Shown: positions 13,973-23,479 of the stretch, piece by piece
Layout: each line of letters begins with the position of its first letter
Position numbering within the stretch: the first letter of the stretch is position 1
Source: Ruminococcus sp.
GTDB taxonomy: Bacteria; Bacillota; Clostridia; Lachnospirales; Lachnospiraceae
DNA length: 46,687 bases
Assembly (NCBI GenBank): GCA_020024635.1
Contig: JAHHTL010000015.1
Coordinates: 1 to 46,687 of the forward strand
Direction of reading: 5' to 3'
Notes under the pieces: model-generated
What the model was told of the DNA's origin: nothing
Seen by the model: only the letters and a program-made list of their open reading frames with translations
The model's database searches: none
Translations under genes and position numbers: made by a program

Positions 13973-14959
13973 TTATTCCAATTTAAAATTTATTTCTTCC
14001 CCATTTGACAAAGTTGCTCCCACGAAAAAATATTGAAGAATATCTTCATATCCTTCCCCTGCTTTTGCCATTTGATTTGCTGTAAATTGGCTCATTCCCA
14101 AACCATGACCATTTCCTTTTGTATGAATCCGTAATTTCCCTTTATAGTCTTCTAGAGACATACACCCTGACGGAAGCGATAATGCCTTTCTAAATTGTTC
14201 GCCGGAACATATTGTATCTTTTATTTTCATTGTTTTGACATATCCTGCCGAGTCATATTCTAAAATTTGTATGTCCTCGAATTTTAGTTTTTCTTTCACT
14301 TTCTTTTGATCGACTGCCGCGATAAAATCTCTGCACTTTTCCTGAACTGTCTGGTATTCCAAATCAGAAACCTGCTCCCAGTCTTTGTCTTTTTTATCTT
14401 CCTTGCATTCCACACTCGTCAAATAATCATAGGTCCCATTTTCAAGCACTTCTTTTCCATTTCTTGTTTTTCCGGCGCTTGACTGGTGAAATGGAACTTC
14501 TGCATAATCCTCTTCATACATCAACACTTTATTTTCTGTTTCTTTCATTGCATCAAAATATTTTTTGTAGTATTCCTCATAGTGCTCAAGTCCCCATTTT
14601 TTCTCCAGTTCTTCTAAAGAGAAAAAACTTTCTTGGAATACTGTATGCTCCTTTCGATCCAATTCCTTATATAATTTTGTTCTTAAGATGACCGCCTGTG
14701 CTTTTATCGCTTCCTTTTCATAAGTCTGTGGAATCTGTTTCGCAAGGATACCTATAAAATAAGTATCCCATGGAATTTCTTCCACCTTTGTTTCAACCCC
14801 AGAGGAAGAACTTACTTTCACAAACTGAAATTCATCTTTTTCAATTCGTTTTATTTTATCTCCATTTATAAACACTGTTGCAAGATATGGCAGCAACAAC
14901 AAAACAATCACAACAGATATCCCTGTTTTTAGTACTTGTCCTATTTTATATATCTTCAT
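13973..14959 (-). CDS. spoIID: Stage II sporulation protein D (septal peptidoglycan lytic transglycosylase)
   Basis: SpoIID cleaves glycan strands during engulfment, with SpoIIM and SpoIIP. The 328-residue protein has one N-terminal transmembrane segment (about 12-31), then the SpoIID domain with EEIPWDTYFIGILAKQIP (61-78), where the expected catalytic Glu is replaced by aligned variants I cannot resolve by eye, QAVILRTKLY (88-97) and the C-terminal NGHGLGMSQF motif. The ATG at 14974 is in the same frame but contains the GGAGGA ribosome site, so the start is ATG 14959. That ribosome site lies in the 3' arm of the hairpin following glgP. Confidence 0.92.
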   Translation of the reverse strand: MKIYKIGQVLKTGISVVIVLLLLPYLATVFINGDKIKRIEKDEFQFVKVSSSSGVETKVEEIPWDTYFIGILAKQIPQTYEKEAIKAQAVILRTKLYKELDRKEHTVFQESFFSLEELEKKWGLEHYEEYYKKYFDAMKETENKVLMYEEDYAEVPFHQSSAGKTRNGKEVLENGTYDYLTSVECKEDKKDKDWEQVSDLEYQTVQEKCRDFIAAVDQKKVKEKLKFEDIQILEYDSAGYVKTMKIKDTICSGEQFRKALSLPSGCMSLEDYKGKLRIHTKGNGHGLGMSQFTANQMAKAGEGYEDILQYFFVGATLSNGEEINFKLE

Positions 14960-14960
14960 A

Positions 14961-14998
14961 AAAAAATCCTCCATATTTAATTATATGAAGGATTTTTC
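14961..14998 (-). terminator. Terminator of glgP overlapping the spoIID ribosome-binding site
   Basis: On the minus strand AAAAATCCTTCATAT pairs with ATATGGAGGATTTTT (one wobble) around AATTAA and is followed by T bases that run into the spoIID ATG. The 3' arm contains GGAGGA, the spoIID Shine-Dalgarno. Confidence 0.8.
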
Positions 14999-15015
14999 AA
15001 AAAATTCAATTTAGT

Positions 15016-17490
15016 TTAATCTTCTTCTGGTTCTGGTATCTCCACTTTTTCCAGCTTCCAAATGTCATCTACATACTCTTCAATTGTTCTATCTGATGAA
15101 AACTTACCACTACATGCAGTATTCATCATAGCAATTTTCGACCATCTTTGTTCGTCACGATATGCTTCTTCCACACGACGCTGTGCTTCTGCATACGAAC
15201 GGAAATCTTTCAATATGAAATACGTATCTGCACGATCGGTACATTGTGTATTTAACAACGAATTATACAAATTCTGATACATATCATGTCTTCCATTTGC
15301 ATAGGTTCCATCCATAAGTTGGTCAACAACACGTTTCAGCTCCCAGTCATTAAAGTAAATATCTACTGGATTATATCCACCATAATTTTCATAGTTAATG
15401 ACTTCTTGAGAACTTAAACCAAAAATAAAGGCATTTTCTTTTCCTACTTCTTCTACAATTTCTACATTGGCTCCATCCATTGTTCCAAGTGTAGGTGCAC
15501 CATTGAGCATAAATTTCATATTTCCTGTTCCGGATGCTTCTTTTGATGCGGTAGAAATCTGCTCGCTGACATCTGCTGCTGCAAACAATAATTCTGCATT
15601 TGATACGCGATAATCTTCAATAAATACAATTTTAATTTTTCCATTAATGCTTCGATCATTGTTGACTACTTCCGCAACAGAATTAATCAGCTTAATCGTT
15701 TCTTTTGCTCTTAAATATCCTGCTGCTGCCTTTGCTCCAAAAATAAAAGTACGAGGATAGTAAGACATTTCTGGATGTTCCTTAATCTGATTGTACAAAT
15801 ACATAATATGAAGAATATTTAAAAGCTGGCGTTTATACTCATGAAGTCGCTTAACTTGCACATCAAAGATGGAGTTCGGATCTACATCAATCCCATTGTG
15901 TTCTTTGATATATTTAGCAAGACGAACTTTATTTTGATATTTAATCTGCATAAACTCTCTTCTACAGTTTTCATCATCAATGAATTCTTTTAATTTTGAA
16001 AGTTGTGAGAGATCTTTTATCCATCCGTCCCCGATTCGTTTTGTAATCCACTCTGCCAACAACGGGTTTCCATGGAGAAGGAATCTTCTCTGAGTAATAC
16101 CATTTGTTTTATTATTAAATTTTTCTGGCATCATTTCATAAAAATCTTTTAATTCCTGATGTTTTAAAATTTCCGTATGCAGTTTTGCAACTCCATTCAC
16201 TGAAAATCCGGCAATAATTGCCATGTGAGCCATTCGCACTTGATTATCTCTTAAGATAGACATCTTATGCACTTTTTCCTCATTGCCCGGGTACTGTGCA
16301 CGTACCTGTTCCACAAAGCGGCGGTCTATTTCTTGAACAATTTGATAAATTCTAGGAAGTAATCTTGAGAACAGATCAATTGGCCATTTCTCCAAAGCTT
16401 CTGACATAATTGTGTGGTTGGTGTACGCACACGTTTTTGTTGTAACATCCCAGGCGTCTTCCCAACTTAATCCTTCCTGATCGATCAAGAGTCTCATAAG
16501 TTCCGGAACTGCAACTGTTGGATGCGTATCATTCATCTGAATCACAACTTTTTCATGGAGCTTTCGGATATCATCATGGTTCTTTTTATACTTTTCAATA
16601 ATGGTCTGGATACTAGCTGAAATAAAGAAATATTGTTGTTTTAACCGAAGTTCTTTTCCCGCATAATGGTTATCATTTGGGTAAAGTACATCTACAATCG
16701 TCTTCGCAAGATTTTCTTGTTCTACTGCTTTATGATAGTCTCCTTTATCAAACGACTCTAATGAAAAGTTGCTAATCGGCTGTGCATCCCAGATGCGGAG
16801 CGTATTGACTACATGATTTCCATAACCAACAACTGGCATATCATATGGAATTGCCAAAACGGATTCGTAATTTTCCTGTATAAAATTCTCTTTTCCCGTT
16901 TGTGGATCACGTTCAAATCGTATAGATCCTCCAAAACGTACTTCTTTTGCGTACTCGCTTCTTCGAATCTCAAATGGATTTCCTTCTTTTAACCAATCAT
17001 CTGGTGTCTCAATCTGGTATCCATTTTCAATTTTTTGCTTAAACATTCCATAACGATAGCGGATTCCACATCCGTAAGCTGGATAATTTAATGTGGCAAG
17101 TGAATCTAAGAAACATGCAGCTAAACGACCAAGGCCTCCATTTCCAAGAGCCGCATCCGGCTCCTGGTCTTCAATAAGATTTAAGTCAATGTTGAGTTCT
17201 TCCAACGCTTCTTTCACTTCTTTATAAGCGGTAATATTAATAAGATTATTACCAAGCGCACGCCCCATTAAAAATTCCATAGACATATAATATACTGTTT
17301 TTGCATCTTTTTTTCGATATTCTGCTTCTGTCGCAAGCCAGTCATCAATAATAATATCCTTCACCGCATAGGACACCGTCTGAAAGATCTGCTGAGGGGT
17401 TGCTTCATCGATTTTTTTACGATACAGTACTTTTACATAATCTTTTACTCTCTCTTTAAAGGCTTCCTTGTCAAATTGTTTGTTAGACAT
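15016..17490 (-). CDS. glgP: Glycogen/maltodextrin phosphorylase
   Basis: This enzyme releases glucose-1-phosphate from alpha-1,4-glucans. The 824-residue length and motifs are typical: ALGNGGLGRLAACFLDSLAT (active-site glycine loop), MNDTHPTVAVPELMR, VKRLHEYKRQLLN, and the PLP site EASGTGNMKFMLNGAPT with the Schiff-base Lys659. GGGAAG precedes the ATG and overlaps the end of ileS, whose stop is five bases upstream, so it is transcribed with ileS. It may supply carbon for sporulation, but this is only context. Confidence 0.97.
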   Translation of the reverse strand: MSNKQFDKEAFKERVKDYVKVLYRKKIDEATPQQIFQTVSYAVKDIIIDDWLATEAEYRKKDAKTVYYMSMEFLMGRALGNNLINITAYKEVKEALEELNIDLNLIEDQEPDAALGNGGLGRLAACFLDSLATLNYPAYGCGIRYRYGMFKQKIENGYQIETPDDWLKEGNPFEIRRSEYAKEVRFGGSIRFERDPQTGKENFIQENYESVLAIPYDMPVVGYGNHVVNTLRIWDAQPISNFSLESFDKGDYHKAVEQENLAKTIVDVLYPNDNHYAGKELRLKQQYFFISASIQTIIEKYKKNHDDIRKLHEKVVIQMNDTHPTVAVPELMRLLIDQEGLSWEDAWDVTTKTCAYTNHTIMSEALEKWPIDLFSRLLPRIYQIVQEIDRRFVEQVRAQYPGNEEKVHKMSILRDNQVRMAHMAIIAGFSVNGVAKLHTEILKHQELKDFYEMMPEKFNNKTNGITQRRFLLHGNPLLAEWITKRIGDGWIKDLSQLSKLKEFIDDENCRREFMQIKYQNKVRLAKYIKEHNGIDVDPNSIFDVQVKRLHEYKRQLLNILHIMYLYNQIKEHPEMSYYPRTFIFGAKAAAGYLRAKETIKLINSVAEVVNNDRSINGKIKIVFIEDYRVSNAELLFAAADVSEQISTASKEASGTGNMKFMLNGAPTLGTMDGANVEIVEEVGKENAFIFGLSSQEVINYENYGGYNPVDIYFNDWELKRVVDQLMDGTYANGRHDMYQNLYNSLLNTQCTDRADTYFILKDFRSYAEAQRRVEEAYRDEQRWSKIAMMNTACSGKFSSDRTIEEYVDDIWKLEKVEIPEPEED

Positions 17491-17495
17491 AATAT

Positions 17496-20400
17496 TTACT
17501 TCCCTTCTTTTTTTACGCCCATTGAAACAGCTTCACCATTAATCTTCCAGTCTTTTACATATCCAGCCGGATCTGCTTTCAAAATATTTTCCGCGAGAAC
17601 TTCTTGCGCAATTTCATCTCCGAATTTTGCAAAAATATCCTCCACCTTTTCCGTTCCTTTATATGTTACAGTAATCTTATCCATAACCTCAAAATCAGCT
17701 TCTTTTCTCATGGTCTGGATTTTACTGATCAATTCTCTTACAAATCCTTCCTGTAGCAATTCTTCACTAAGATTTGTATCAAGAACTACTGTAATTCCAT
17801 TGTCATCCTCTGAAACATAGCCTTCAATTTGAGCAGTGTCGATCAAAAGATCTTCCTTAAACAATGTAATCTCCTGCCCATTCACTTCTAATTTTAAGGA
17901 TCCTTCTGCAGTCAATTCATCCATGGCTGCATTTCCATCAATGTCATTTAATGCAGTTTTAATTCCCCCTAATAATTTTCCATATTTTGGTCCCACAGTT
18001 CTCATTTGTGGTTTGAAACTATAAGAGGTAAAATCTCTTACATCGTCTGTAAATTTAACATTCTTTACATTTAATTCTTCTGCCACAATCTCTTTGTAGA
18101 ACTCAGAAAGATCGAATCCTGCTTTAACAAACATTTGCCCAACTGGCTGACGATTCTTGATATTTGCTGTATTACGGCAGGCACGTCCCATAACAACAAG
18201 TTTCAGAACATTTTCCATATTTTCTTCCAGTTCCGCATCAATATATGCTTCATTCGCTACTGGGAAGTCGCATAAATGAATACTTTCTTTTGCTGTGGCA
18301 TCAATGCTGCATACAAGATTCTGATAGATTTCTTCTGTCATAAATGGAATCATCGGTGCAGCTACTTTACAAACCGTAACCAATGCTGTGTACAGTGTCA
18401 TATATGCATTGATCTTATCTTGCTCCATTCCTTTTGCCCAAAATCTTTCACGACTTCTTCTAACGTACCAGTTACTCATGTCATCTACGAAATCTTGTAA
18501 TGCTCTTGCACTTTCTGGAATACGATAATTTGCAAGATTATTATCCACTGTTTTGATCAATGTATTAAGTTTTGAAAGTAACCACTTATCCATAACTGGA
18601 AGTTTATCGTAATCCAAACTATATTTTGTAGCGTCAAAATTATCGATATTTGCATAAAGCACAAAGAATGCATACGTATTCCATAGGGTTCCCATGAATT
18701 TTCTCTGTCCTTCTACAACCGCTTTTCCATGGAAACGATTTGGAAGCCATGGCGCACTGTTCACATAGAAGTACCAACGAATTGCATCTGCTCCATATTC
18801 ATTCAGTGCGTCAAATGGATCTACCGCATTTCCTTTGGACTTACTCATCTTCTGCCCGTTTTCATCCTGCACATGTCCAAGAACAATGACATTTTTATAT
18901 GGTGCTTTATTAAATAGTAATGTTGAAATTGCAAGAAGAGAATAGAACCATCCTCTTGTCTGGTCTACTGCTTCTGAAATAAAGTCTGCCGGGAACTGAT
19001 GCTCAAATAAATCCTGATTTTCAAATGGATAGTGATGCTGTGCAAATGGCATAGATCCACTGTCAAACCAACAATCAATTACTTCCGGAACTCGATGCAT
19101 TGGTTTTCCACATTTTGGACATCTTATTGTAACTTCATCAATATACGGACGATGAAGTTCAATATTGTCCGGACAATTATCAGACATTTCTTTTAATTCA
19201 GCAATGCTTCCGATTGCATGTTGATGTCCACATTCACATTCCCAAATATTAAGCGGTGTTCCCCAGTAGCGGTTACGACTAATTCCCCAGTCCTGAACAT
19301 TTTCAAGCCAATCTCCAAAACGGCCTTTTCCAATTGTTTCTGGAATCCAGTTGACCGTATTATTATTGGCAATCAAATCTTCTTTTACTGCTGTCATTTT
19401 AATAAACCAAGACTCTCTTGCGTAGTAGATCAAAGGGGTGTCACATCTCCAACAGTGAGGATAACTGTGTTCAAATTTTGGCGCATCAAAGAGCTGGTTT
19501 CTCTCTTCTAAATCCTTCAATACAAGAGGATCTGCTTTTTTTACAAAAACGCCGCCAAATGGAGTTTCCGGAGACATATCTCCTTTTTCATCTACTAATT
19601 GTACAAATGGAAGTCCATAATTTCTTCCAACATTCGCGTCATCTTCACCAAATGCCGGTGCAATATGAACAACACCCGTACCGTCGGTTAATGTTACGTA
19701 AGAATCACAGGTTACATAAAATGCTTTTTTGTTCTGCTTTTCTGCCAACTGTGCTGTACAAGAATATAATGGCTCATACTCTTTATACTCCAAGTCTTTT
19801 CCTACATAATGCTCCAAAATCTCATATGCTGGTGCATCCTCTGTGGCAAGTTTTCCTAAGACTGTATCCAAAAGGGCCTCTGCCATATAATATACATATC
19901 CATCGTTTGCTTTTACTTTCACATAACTTTCTTCTGGATTTACACAAAGTGCAAGGTTGGATGGAAGTGTCCATGGTGTAGTTGTCCAAGCAAGAAAATA
20001 AGCATCCTCTCCTACCACTTTAAAGCGAACGATCGCAGAACGTTCTTTTACATCTTTGTATCCTTGTGCTACTTCCTGTGCAGAAAGTGGTGTTCCACAA
20101 CGTGGACAATAAGGAACAATTTTAAACCCTTTATAGAGAAGTCCTTTGTCCCAAATTTGTTTCAACGCCCACCATTCCGACTCAATAAAATTGTTATCAT
20201 AGGTAACATATGGATGTTCCATATCTGCCCAGAAACCAACTGTGCTGGAAAAATCTTCCCACATTCCTTTGTATTTCCATACACTTTCCTTACATTTGTC
20301 AATGAACGGCTCAAGACCATACTCTTCAATCTGATCTTTTCCATCTAATCCTAGTAGTTTTTCAACTTCAAGTTCTACTGGAAGTCCATGTGTGTCCCAA

Positions 20401-20651
20401 CCTGCTTTTCTTGGGATCATGTTTCCTTTCATTGTGCGATATCTTGGAATCATGTCTTTGATAACACGCGTTAAAACGTGACCAATATGGGGTTTTCCAT
20501 TTGCTGTTGGAGGTCCGTCGTAAAACGTATATTCCGGACACCCTTGTCTTTCATCCATACTTTTTTGAAAAATTTGATGATCGGCCCAGAATTTTTCAAC
20601 CTCTTTCTCTCGTTCTACAAAATTCATGTCTGTGGTAACTTTTTTGTACAT
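17496..20651 (-). CDS. ileS: Isoleucine-tRNA ligase (long, type 2)
   Basis: A class I aminoacyl-tRNA synthetase that charges tRNA-Ile. The 1051 residues show HIGH at 55-58 (GKPHIGHVL), the CP1 editing domain with the threonine-rich WTTTPWTLPSN, KMSKS at 601-605 and a long anticodon-binding and C-terminal region. The length and domain style match the eukaryote-like type 2 enzymes, which tend to be naturally mupirocin-resistant. Expression is controlled by the T-box leader directly upstream. glgP follows in the same transcript. Confidence 0.97.
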   Translation of the reverse strand: MYKKVTTDMNFVEREKEVEKFWADHQIFQKSMDERQGCPEYTFYDGPPTANGKPHIGHVLTRVIKDMIPRYRTMKGNMIPRKAGWDTHGLPVELEVEKLLGLDGKDQIEEYGLEPFIDKCKESVWKYKGMWEDFSSTVGFWADMEHPYVTYDNNFIESEWWALKQIWDKGLLYKGFKIVPYCPRCGTPLSAQEVAQGYKDVKERSAIVRFKVVGEDAYFLAWTTTPWTLPSNLALCVNPEESYVKVKANDGYVYYMAEALLDTVLGKLATEDAPAYEILEHYVGKDLEYKEYEPLYSCTAQLAEKQNKKAFYVTCDSYVTLTDGTGVVHIAPAFGEDDANVGRNYGLPFVQLVDEKGDMSPETPFGGVFVKKADPLVLKDLEERNQLFDAPKFEHSYPHCWRCDTPLIYYARESWFIKMTAVKEDLIANNNTVNWIPETIGKGRFGDWLENVQDWGISRNRYWGTPLNIWECECGHQHAIGSIAELKEMSDNCPDNIELHRPYIDEVTIRCPKCGKPMHRVPEVIDCWFDSGSMPFAQHHYPFENQDLFEHQFPADFISEAVDQTRGWFYSLLAISTLLFNKAPYKNVIVLGHVQDENGQKMSKSKGNAVDPFDALNEYGADAIRWYFYVNSAPWLPNRFHGKAVVEGQRKFMGTLWNTYAFFVLYANIDNFDATKYSLDYDKLPVMDKWLLSKLNTLIKTVDNNLANYRIPESARALQDFVDDMSNWYVRRSRERFWAKGMEQDKINAYMTLYTALVTVCKVAAPMIPFMTEEIYQNLVCSIDATAKESIHLCDFPVANEAYIDAELEENMENVLKLVVMGRACRNTANIKNRQPVGQMFVKAGFDLSEFYKEIVAEELNVKNVKFTDDVRDFTSYSFKPQMRTVGPKYGKLLGGIKTALNDIDGNAAMDELTAEGSLKLEVNGQEITLFKEDLLIDTAQIEGYVSEDDNGITVVLDTNLSEELLQEGFVRELISKIQTMRKEADFEVMDKITVTYKGTEKVEDIFAKFGDEIAQEVLAENILKADPAGYVKDWKINGEAVSMGVKKEGK

Positions 20652-20685
20652 CTTTCTTTTCCTTTCTACAAAACTTTAATAAAAA

Positions 20686-20719
20686 GAAAAGCTCTTGTCC
20701 GTAATAGGACAAGAGCTTA
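20686..20719 (-). terminator. T-box regulated terminator before ileS
   Basis: AGCTCTTGTCC and GGACAAGAGCT form an 11-bp stem with loop TATTAC and a T-rich tail, 35 bases before the ileS start. Confidence 0.95.
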
Positions 20720-20950
20720 TAACTCACATAACCACCTGTTACTACATACTTAGGAGCTTCCTCCTGCATATGCGTTCCTTTAACGGGGGAACCCCGTCAG
20801 CCTTTACTTCATTTTGGTTCAAGTGCTGCAACTCAGAAGTGATCTTCAGAAATATCCTACTCGCACTGGTCTTACACCATCTCCAGCTCGCTTTCCCTTT
20901 CAGATAGAACTTACTGTCTTCGTCAACGTCTTTTCATAATAAATCTATAC
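20686..20950 (-). promoter_or_regulatory. T-box riboswitch (tRNA-Ile sensing) upstream of ileS
   Basis: The leader binds uncharged tRNA-Ile and switches off the terminator. On the minus strand, stem I carries the GGTGTAA element near 20885 and a specifier loop GAAGATCAC with ATC (Ile) at 20843-20841. The T-box itself is at 20737-20723, AGGTGGTTATGTGAG, a variant of the usual AGGGTGGNACCGCG. Its TGGT can pair with the ACCA end of tRNA-Ile. The terminator follows. Confidence 0.88.
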
Positions 20951-20956
20951 TAGCTT

Positions 20957-20985
20957 ATTATAATGATAAAAGTTCCAATCGTCAA
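20957..20985 (-). promoter_or_regulatory. Sigma-A promoter of the ileS-glgP transcript
   Basis: TTGACG and TATAAT on the minus strand, 17 bases apart. The -35 overlaps the inverted repeat GTCAAGT-GCTTA-ACTTGAC at 20981-20999, which directly follows the carboxypeptidase gene and may be its terminator stem or an operator. Confidence 0.85.
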
Positions 20986-21003
20986 GTGCTTAACTTGACT
21001 CTT

Positions 21004-22347
21004 TTATTTTCTTTTTTTATGTTTTCTACGTTTCATAAAAAGAATGACTTTTAGAAAAACCAAAATAAGAATCAGGAGTATCACTATTCCACATATAATC
21101 TCTACTGGGGGCATTTTTCCATTCTCGGAATCAGATATTTCTTCTTTTTTTTGCTCCTTTTTGGAATCCTTCTTGTCTTTTTTCAAGGATTGATATCCTT
21201 TTTCTGTTAGAGAAACATCGAATCTACCCATTTCATGTCCTTCATATTTATAGATAAGCTGACCTGTTCGAATTCCTCTATCGGTAAGAATGATTTCCTT
21301 TTGAAGCTGCGAAAATTCAAGGTTGGATGGAAGAAGTATCTGTGCATCTTTTTTTGCAAATCCTTTGATATCGTCATTACGTTCTGCCTCCTGAATCGGC
21401 ATTTTCTTAAAGTTATCAAAGCCATACGCCAACATTTTTTCTGTATCTTTATAGACCTCTGCTCCGTAATCATGAAGCACAACCGCTACGAGACGCTTGC
21501 CATCTTTCTCTGCCATCGTCACAAGTGTATTCATCGCCTCTTCTGTATATCCTGTTTTTCCACCTGTACAAATATCATTGTAGTATTCACCATATGGATT
21601 GATCATTCGGTGTGTTTGCTGAAAAACACGTTCTTCTTTTACTAAATTTGTCTCCCCGATCTTGTGCTCATTCTGTCTCATGATATTGCGAAATGTCTCG
21701 TGAGAATACACCTGCGATGCAATTTTGGCCATATCGTATGCACAAGTATAATGGTTGTCATCATGCAGGCCATAAGAGTTTATCCAATGGGAATTTACAC
21801 AACCAAGTTCTTGGCTTTTTTCGTTCATTCTCTCAATAAAACGATTATAATCCCCTCCAAAATACTGCTTTCCAACGGTTTCTGCAACTGCATGAGAAAC
21901 TTCATTTGCTGACGCTAACAAAATTGCATATAATGCATCCTCCATACTGATCTTTTCTCCCGGTCTCATACCGATATGAGCATCTTCATACTGAAGAAAT
22001 GATACACTGTCTTGTGTAAATTCTACCTGATCTGTAAGGGATGCATTTTCTAGCGTAAGTAATACCGTCAAAAGCTTTGTAATACTGGCAGGGTAGTGCT
22101 TCTCTTCTATGGATTTTCCCATAAGGATCTCTCCTGTATCCATATCCATAACAATCGCCGCATCTGCATAAACGGCTGGTGCCTGTGGCCATTCTTTTAT
22201 TTTATTCGTATCAATTGATTTCGCATAGGAATCTGCTTTCATTTTTTCATATGGATTTGCATTTTCTTCTTCCGCATATATGGTAAGGCAATGAAAGGCC
22301 AGAAGAAATACCATAATCACGCAAAGTAATGATTTCTTTTTTCTCAT
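21004..22347 (-). CDS. D-alanyl-D-alanine carboxypeptidase (class A/S11 PBP, DacF/DacB type)
   Basis: This enzyme trims the terminal D-Ala from peptidoglycan stem peptides outside the membrane. The 447-residue protein has a signal peptide (about 1-25), the S11 peptidase motifs S88-I-T-K91, S146-A-N148 and K264-T-G266, a C-terminal PBP5-like domain (about 320-400), a Lys/Glu-rich linker and a C-terminal transmembrane helix (about 415-438), unusually hydrophobic for an amphipathic anchor. It sits 16 bases after the DegV gene and probably shares its transcript. A sporulation role is possible but not shown. Confidence 0.93.
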   Translation of the reverse strand: MRKKKSLLCVIMVFLLAFHCLTIYAEEENANPYEKMKADSYAKSIDTNKIKEWPQAPAVYADAAIVMDMDTGEILMGKSIEEKHYPASITKLLTVLLTLENASLTDQVEFTQDSVSFLQYEDAHIGMRPGEKISMEDALYAILLASANEVSHAVAETVGKQYFGGDYNRFIERMNEKSQELGCVNSHWINSYGLHDDNHYTCAYDMAKIASQVYSHETFRNIMRQNEHKIGETNLVKEERVFQQTHRMINPYGEYYNDICTGGKTGYTEEAMNTLVTMAEKDGKRLVAVVLHDYGAEVYKDTEKMLAYGFDNFKKMPIQEAERNDDIKGFAKKDAQILLPSNLEFSQLQKEIILTDRGIRTGQLIYKYEGHEMGRFDVSLTEKGYQSLKKDKKDSKKEQKKEEISDSENGKMPPVEIICGIVILLILILVFLKVILFMKRRKHKKRK

Positions 22348-22363
22348 CCCTAGTCTCCTTTCA

Positions 22364-23263
22364 CTACGATACGTGACATTTTTTCAAGATTCCAAGCCCT
22401 ACTGGATAAGGCCCTGTATGTACTCCGATTGTAGAACCAATCTGCATTTTTTGCCAACTTCCAATTTCAAACCCTTCTTCATTTAACCGTTTTATCAGCA
22501 TTTCTTGAAACCATTCATATTCTGGTATCTCTGCCCCTATTCCTGTTGCAAATAAATAATCTTTTAAATTTATTTTTTGTTCTTTTAGGTAAGAAATAAA
22601 TTTTTCTATTACTTTCTGTAATGATTTTTTTCTCCCTCTACAAATTTCTGCAGGTTGTAACTCTCCGTTAAAAAAATGTAGAATTGGTTTAATATGAAGC
22701 ACACTTCCCGCGACACTTGTTGCTTTTCCGATTCTTCCGCCATGCTCTAAATATTTTAAATCATCGGTCGTAAAGAAAATATGCCCCGTACTTTTAATCT
22801 CTTCAAGGTGTGAAATTGCCTCTTGCAATTCAAGATCCCTATTTCGAAGGCGAACGGCTTCCTGTACAAACAACCCCTCCAAATCCGTTGCTAACTCTGA
22901 GTCCATCACATAAATCTGTGCATCTTTGTATTCCTCTTCCACCGCCATCTTGGCATTCATAGCTGCCTGCATAGCTCCACTGAACTTTTTTGTCAAACAA
23001 ATACACAATACAGGAATGTTCTTTTGTGCAAAAGGTATAAAAGCATCCATGTAATCTTGAACAGAAGGCATCGATGTTTTCGGAAAACAATCTGCGTGAG
23101 TGATCATTTGCTCATAAAATTCAGCAATTGAAATATCCTCTCGTTCTCTTAAATAGGTCTCTCCATCAAATGTTACATAAAACGGAACAACTGTGATATG
23201 CTCATTTTGGGTATATATCTCATCTAGGTCCGCTGCTCCATCACAAATAATCTCAAACTTCAT
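22364..23263 (-). CDS. DegV family fatty-acid-binding protein (FakB type)
   Basis: DegV/FakB proteins hold a fatty acid for phosphorylation by FakA, feeding phospholipid synthesis from exogenous fatty acids. The 299-residue EDD-fold protein shows the N-terminal MKFEIICDGAADL, FPKTSMPSVQDY, LTKKFSGAMQAA and the C-terminal IGSTIGVHTGPYPVGLG. ATG 23263 follows AAAGGAAA by nine bases. The frame could be extended to TTG 23281, but that contains the ribosome site. It has its own promoter and is followed by the carboxypeptidase gene. Confidence 0.93.
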   Translation of the reverse strand: MKFEIICDGAADLDEIYTQNEHITVVPFYVTFDGETYLREREDISIAEFYEQMITHADCFPKTSMPSVQDYMDAFIPFAQKNIPVLCICLTKKFSGAMQAAMNAKMAVEEEYKDAQIYVMDSELATDLEGLFVQEAVRLRNRDLELQEAISHLEEIKSTGHIFFTTDDLKYLEHGGRIGKATSVAGSVLHIKPILHFFNGELQPAEICRGRKKSLQKVIEKFISYLKEQKINLKDYLFATGIGAEIPEYEWFQEMLIKRLNEEGFEIGSWQKMQIGSTIGVHTGPYPVGLGILKKCHVS

Positions 23264-23322
23264 TTTTGTATTTCCTTTCAACTATTCAATATCATCCTAA
23301 TTCACTTTTACAGTTAATGGAC

Positions 23323-23351
23323 ATTATACTTTTTTATTACGCAGAGTTCAA
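23323..23351 (-). promoter_or_regulatory. Sigma-A promoter of the DegV-carboxypeptidase pair
   Basis: TTGAAC and TATAAT on the minus strand are separated by 17 bases, about 60 bases before the DegV start. Confidence 0.8.
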
Positions 23352-23382
23352 TAACTTTTCTGCCAAAAAAATTTGTAACATA

Positions 23383-23422
23383 AAAAAGGAAAACGGTACA
23401 GCCCCAAACAGAACTATACCGT
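23383..23422 (-). terminator. Terminator of the PurF-like gene
   Basis: On the minus strand ACGGTA and TACCGT pair (with AG/CT inside after one mismatch), followed by TTTTCCTTTTTT. A smaller hairpin TTAGCC/GGCTAA lies between it and the gene at 23443-23460. Confidence 0.7.
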
Positions 23423-23479
23423 ATCCTACATATCAACTGTTCTTAGCCGACTATGGCTAATGCTCCAGTACTTTTCTTT

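Noticed and set aside
13373..14036. Two overlapping plus-strand ORFs of more than 150 codons opposite the spoIIQ-like gene
   Set aside because: They are Phe/Ser/Cys-rich antisense shadows with no ribosome site and no domain.
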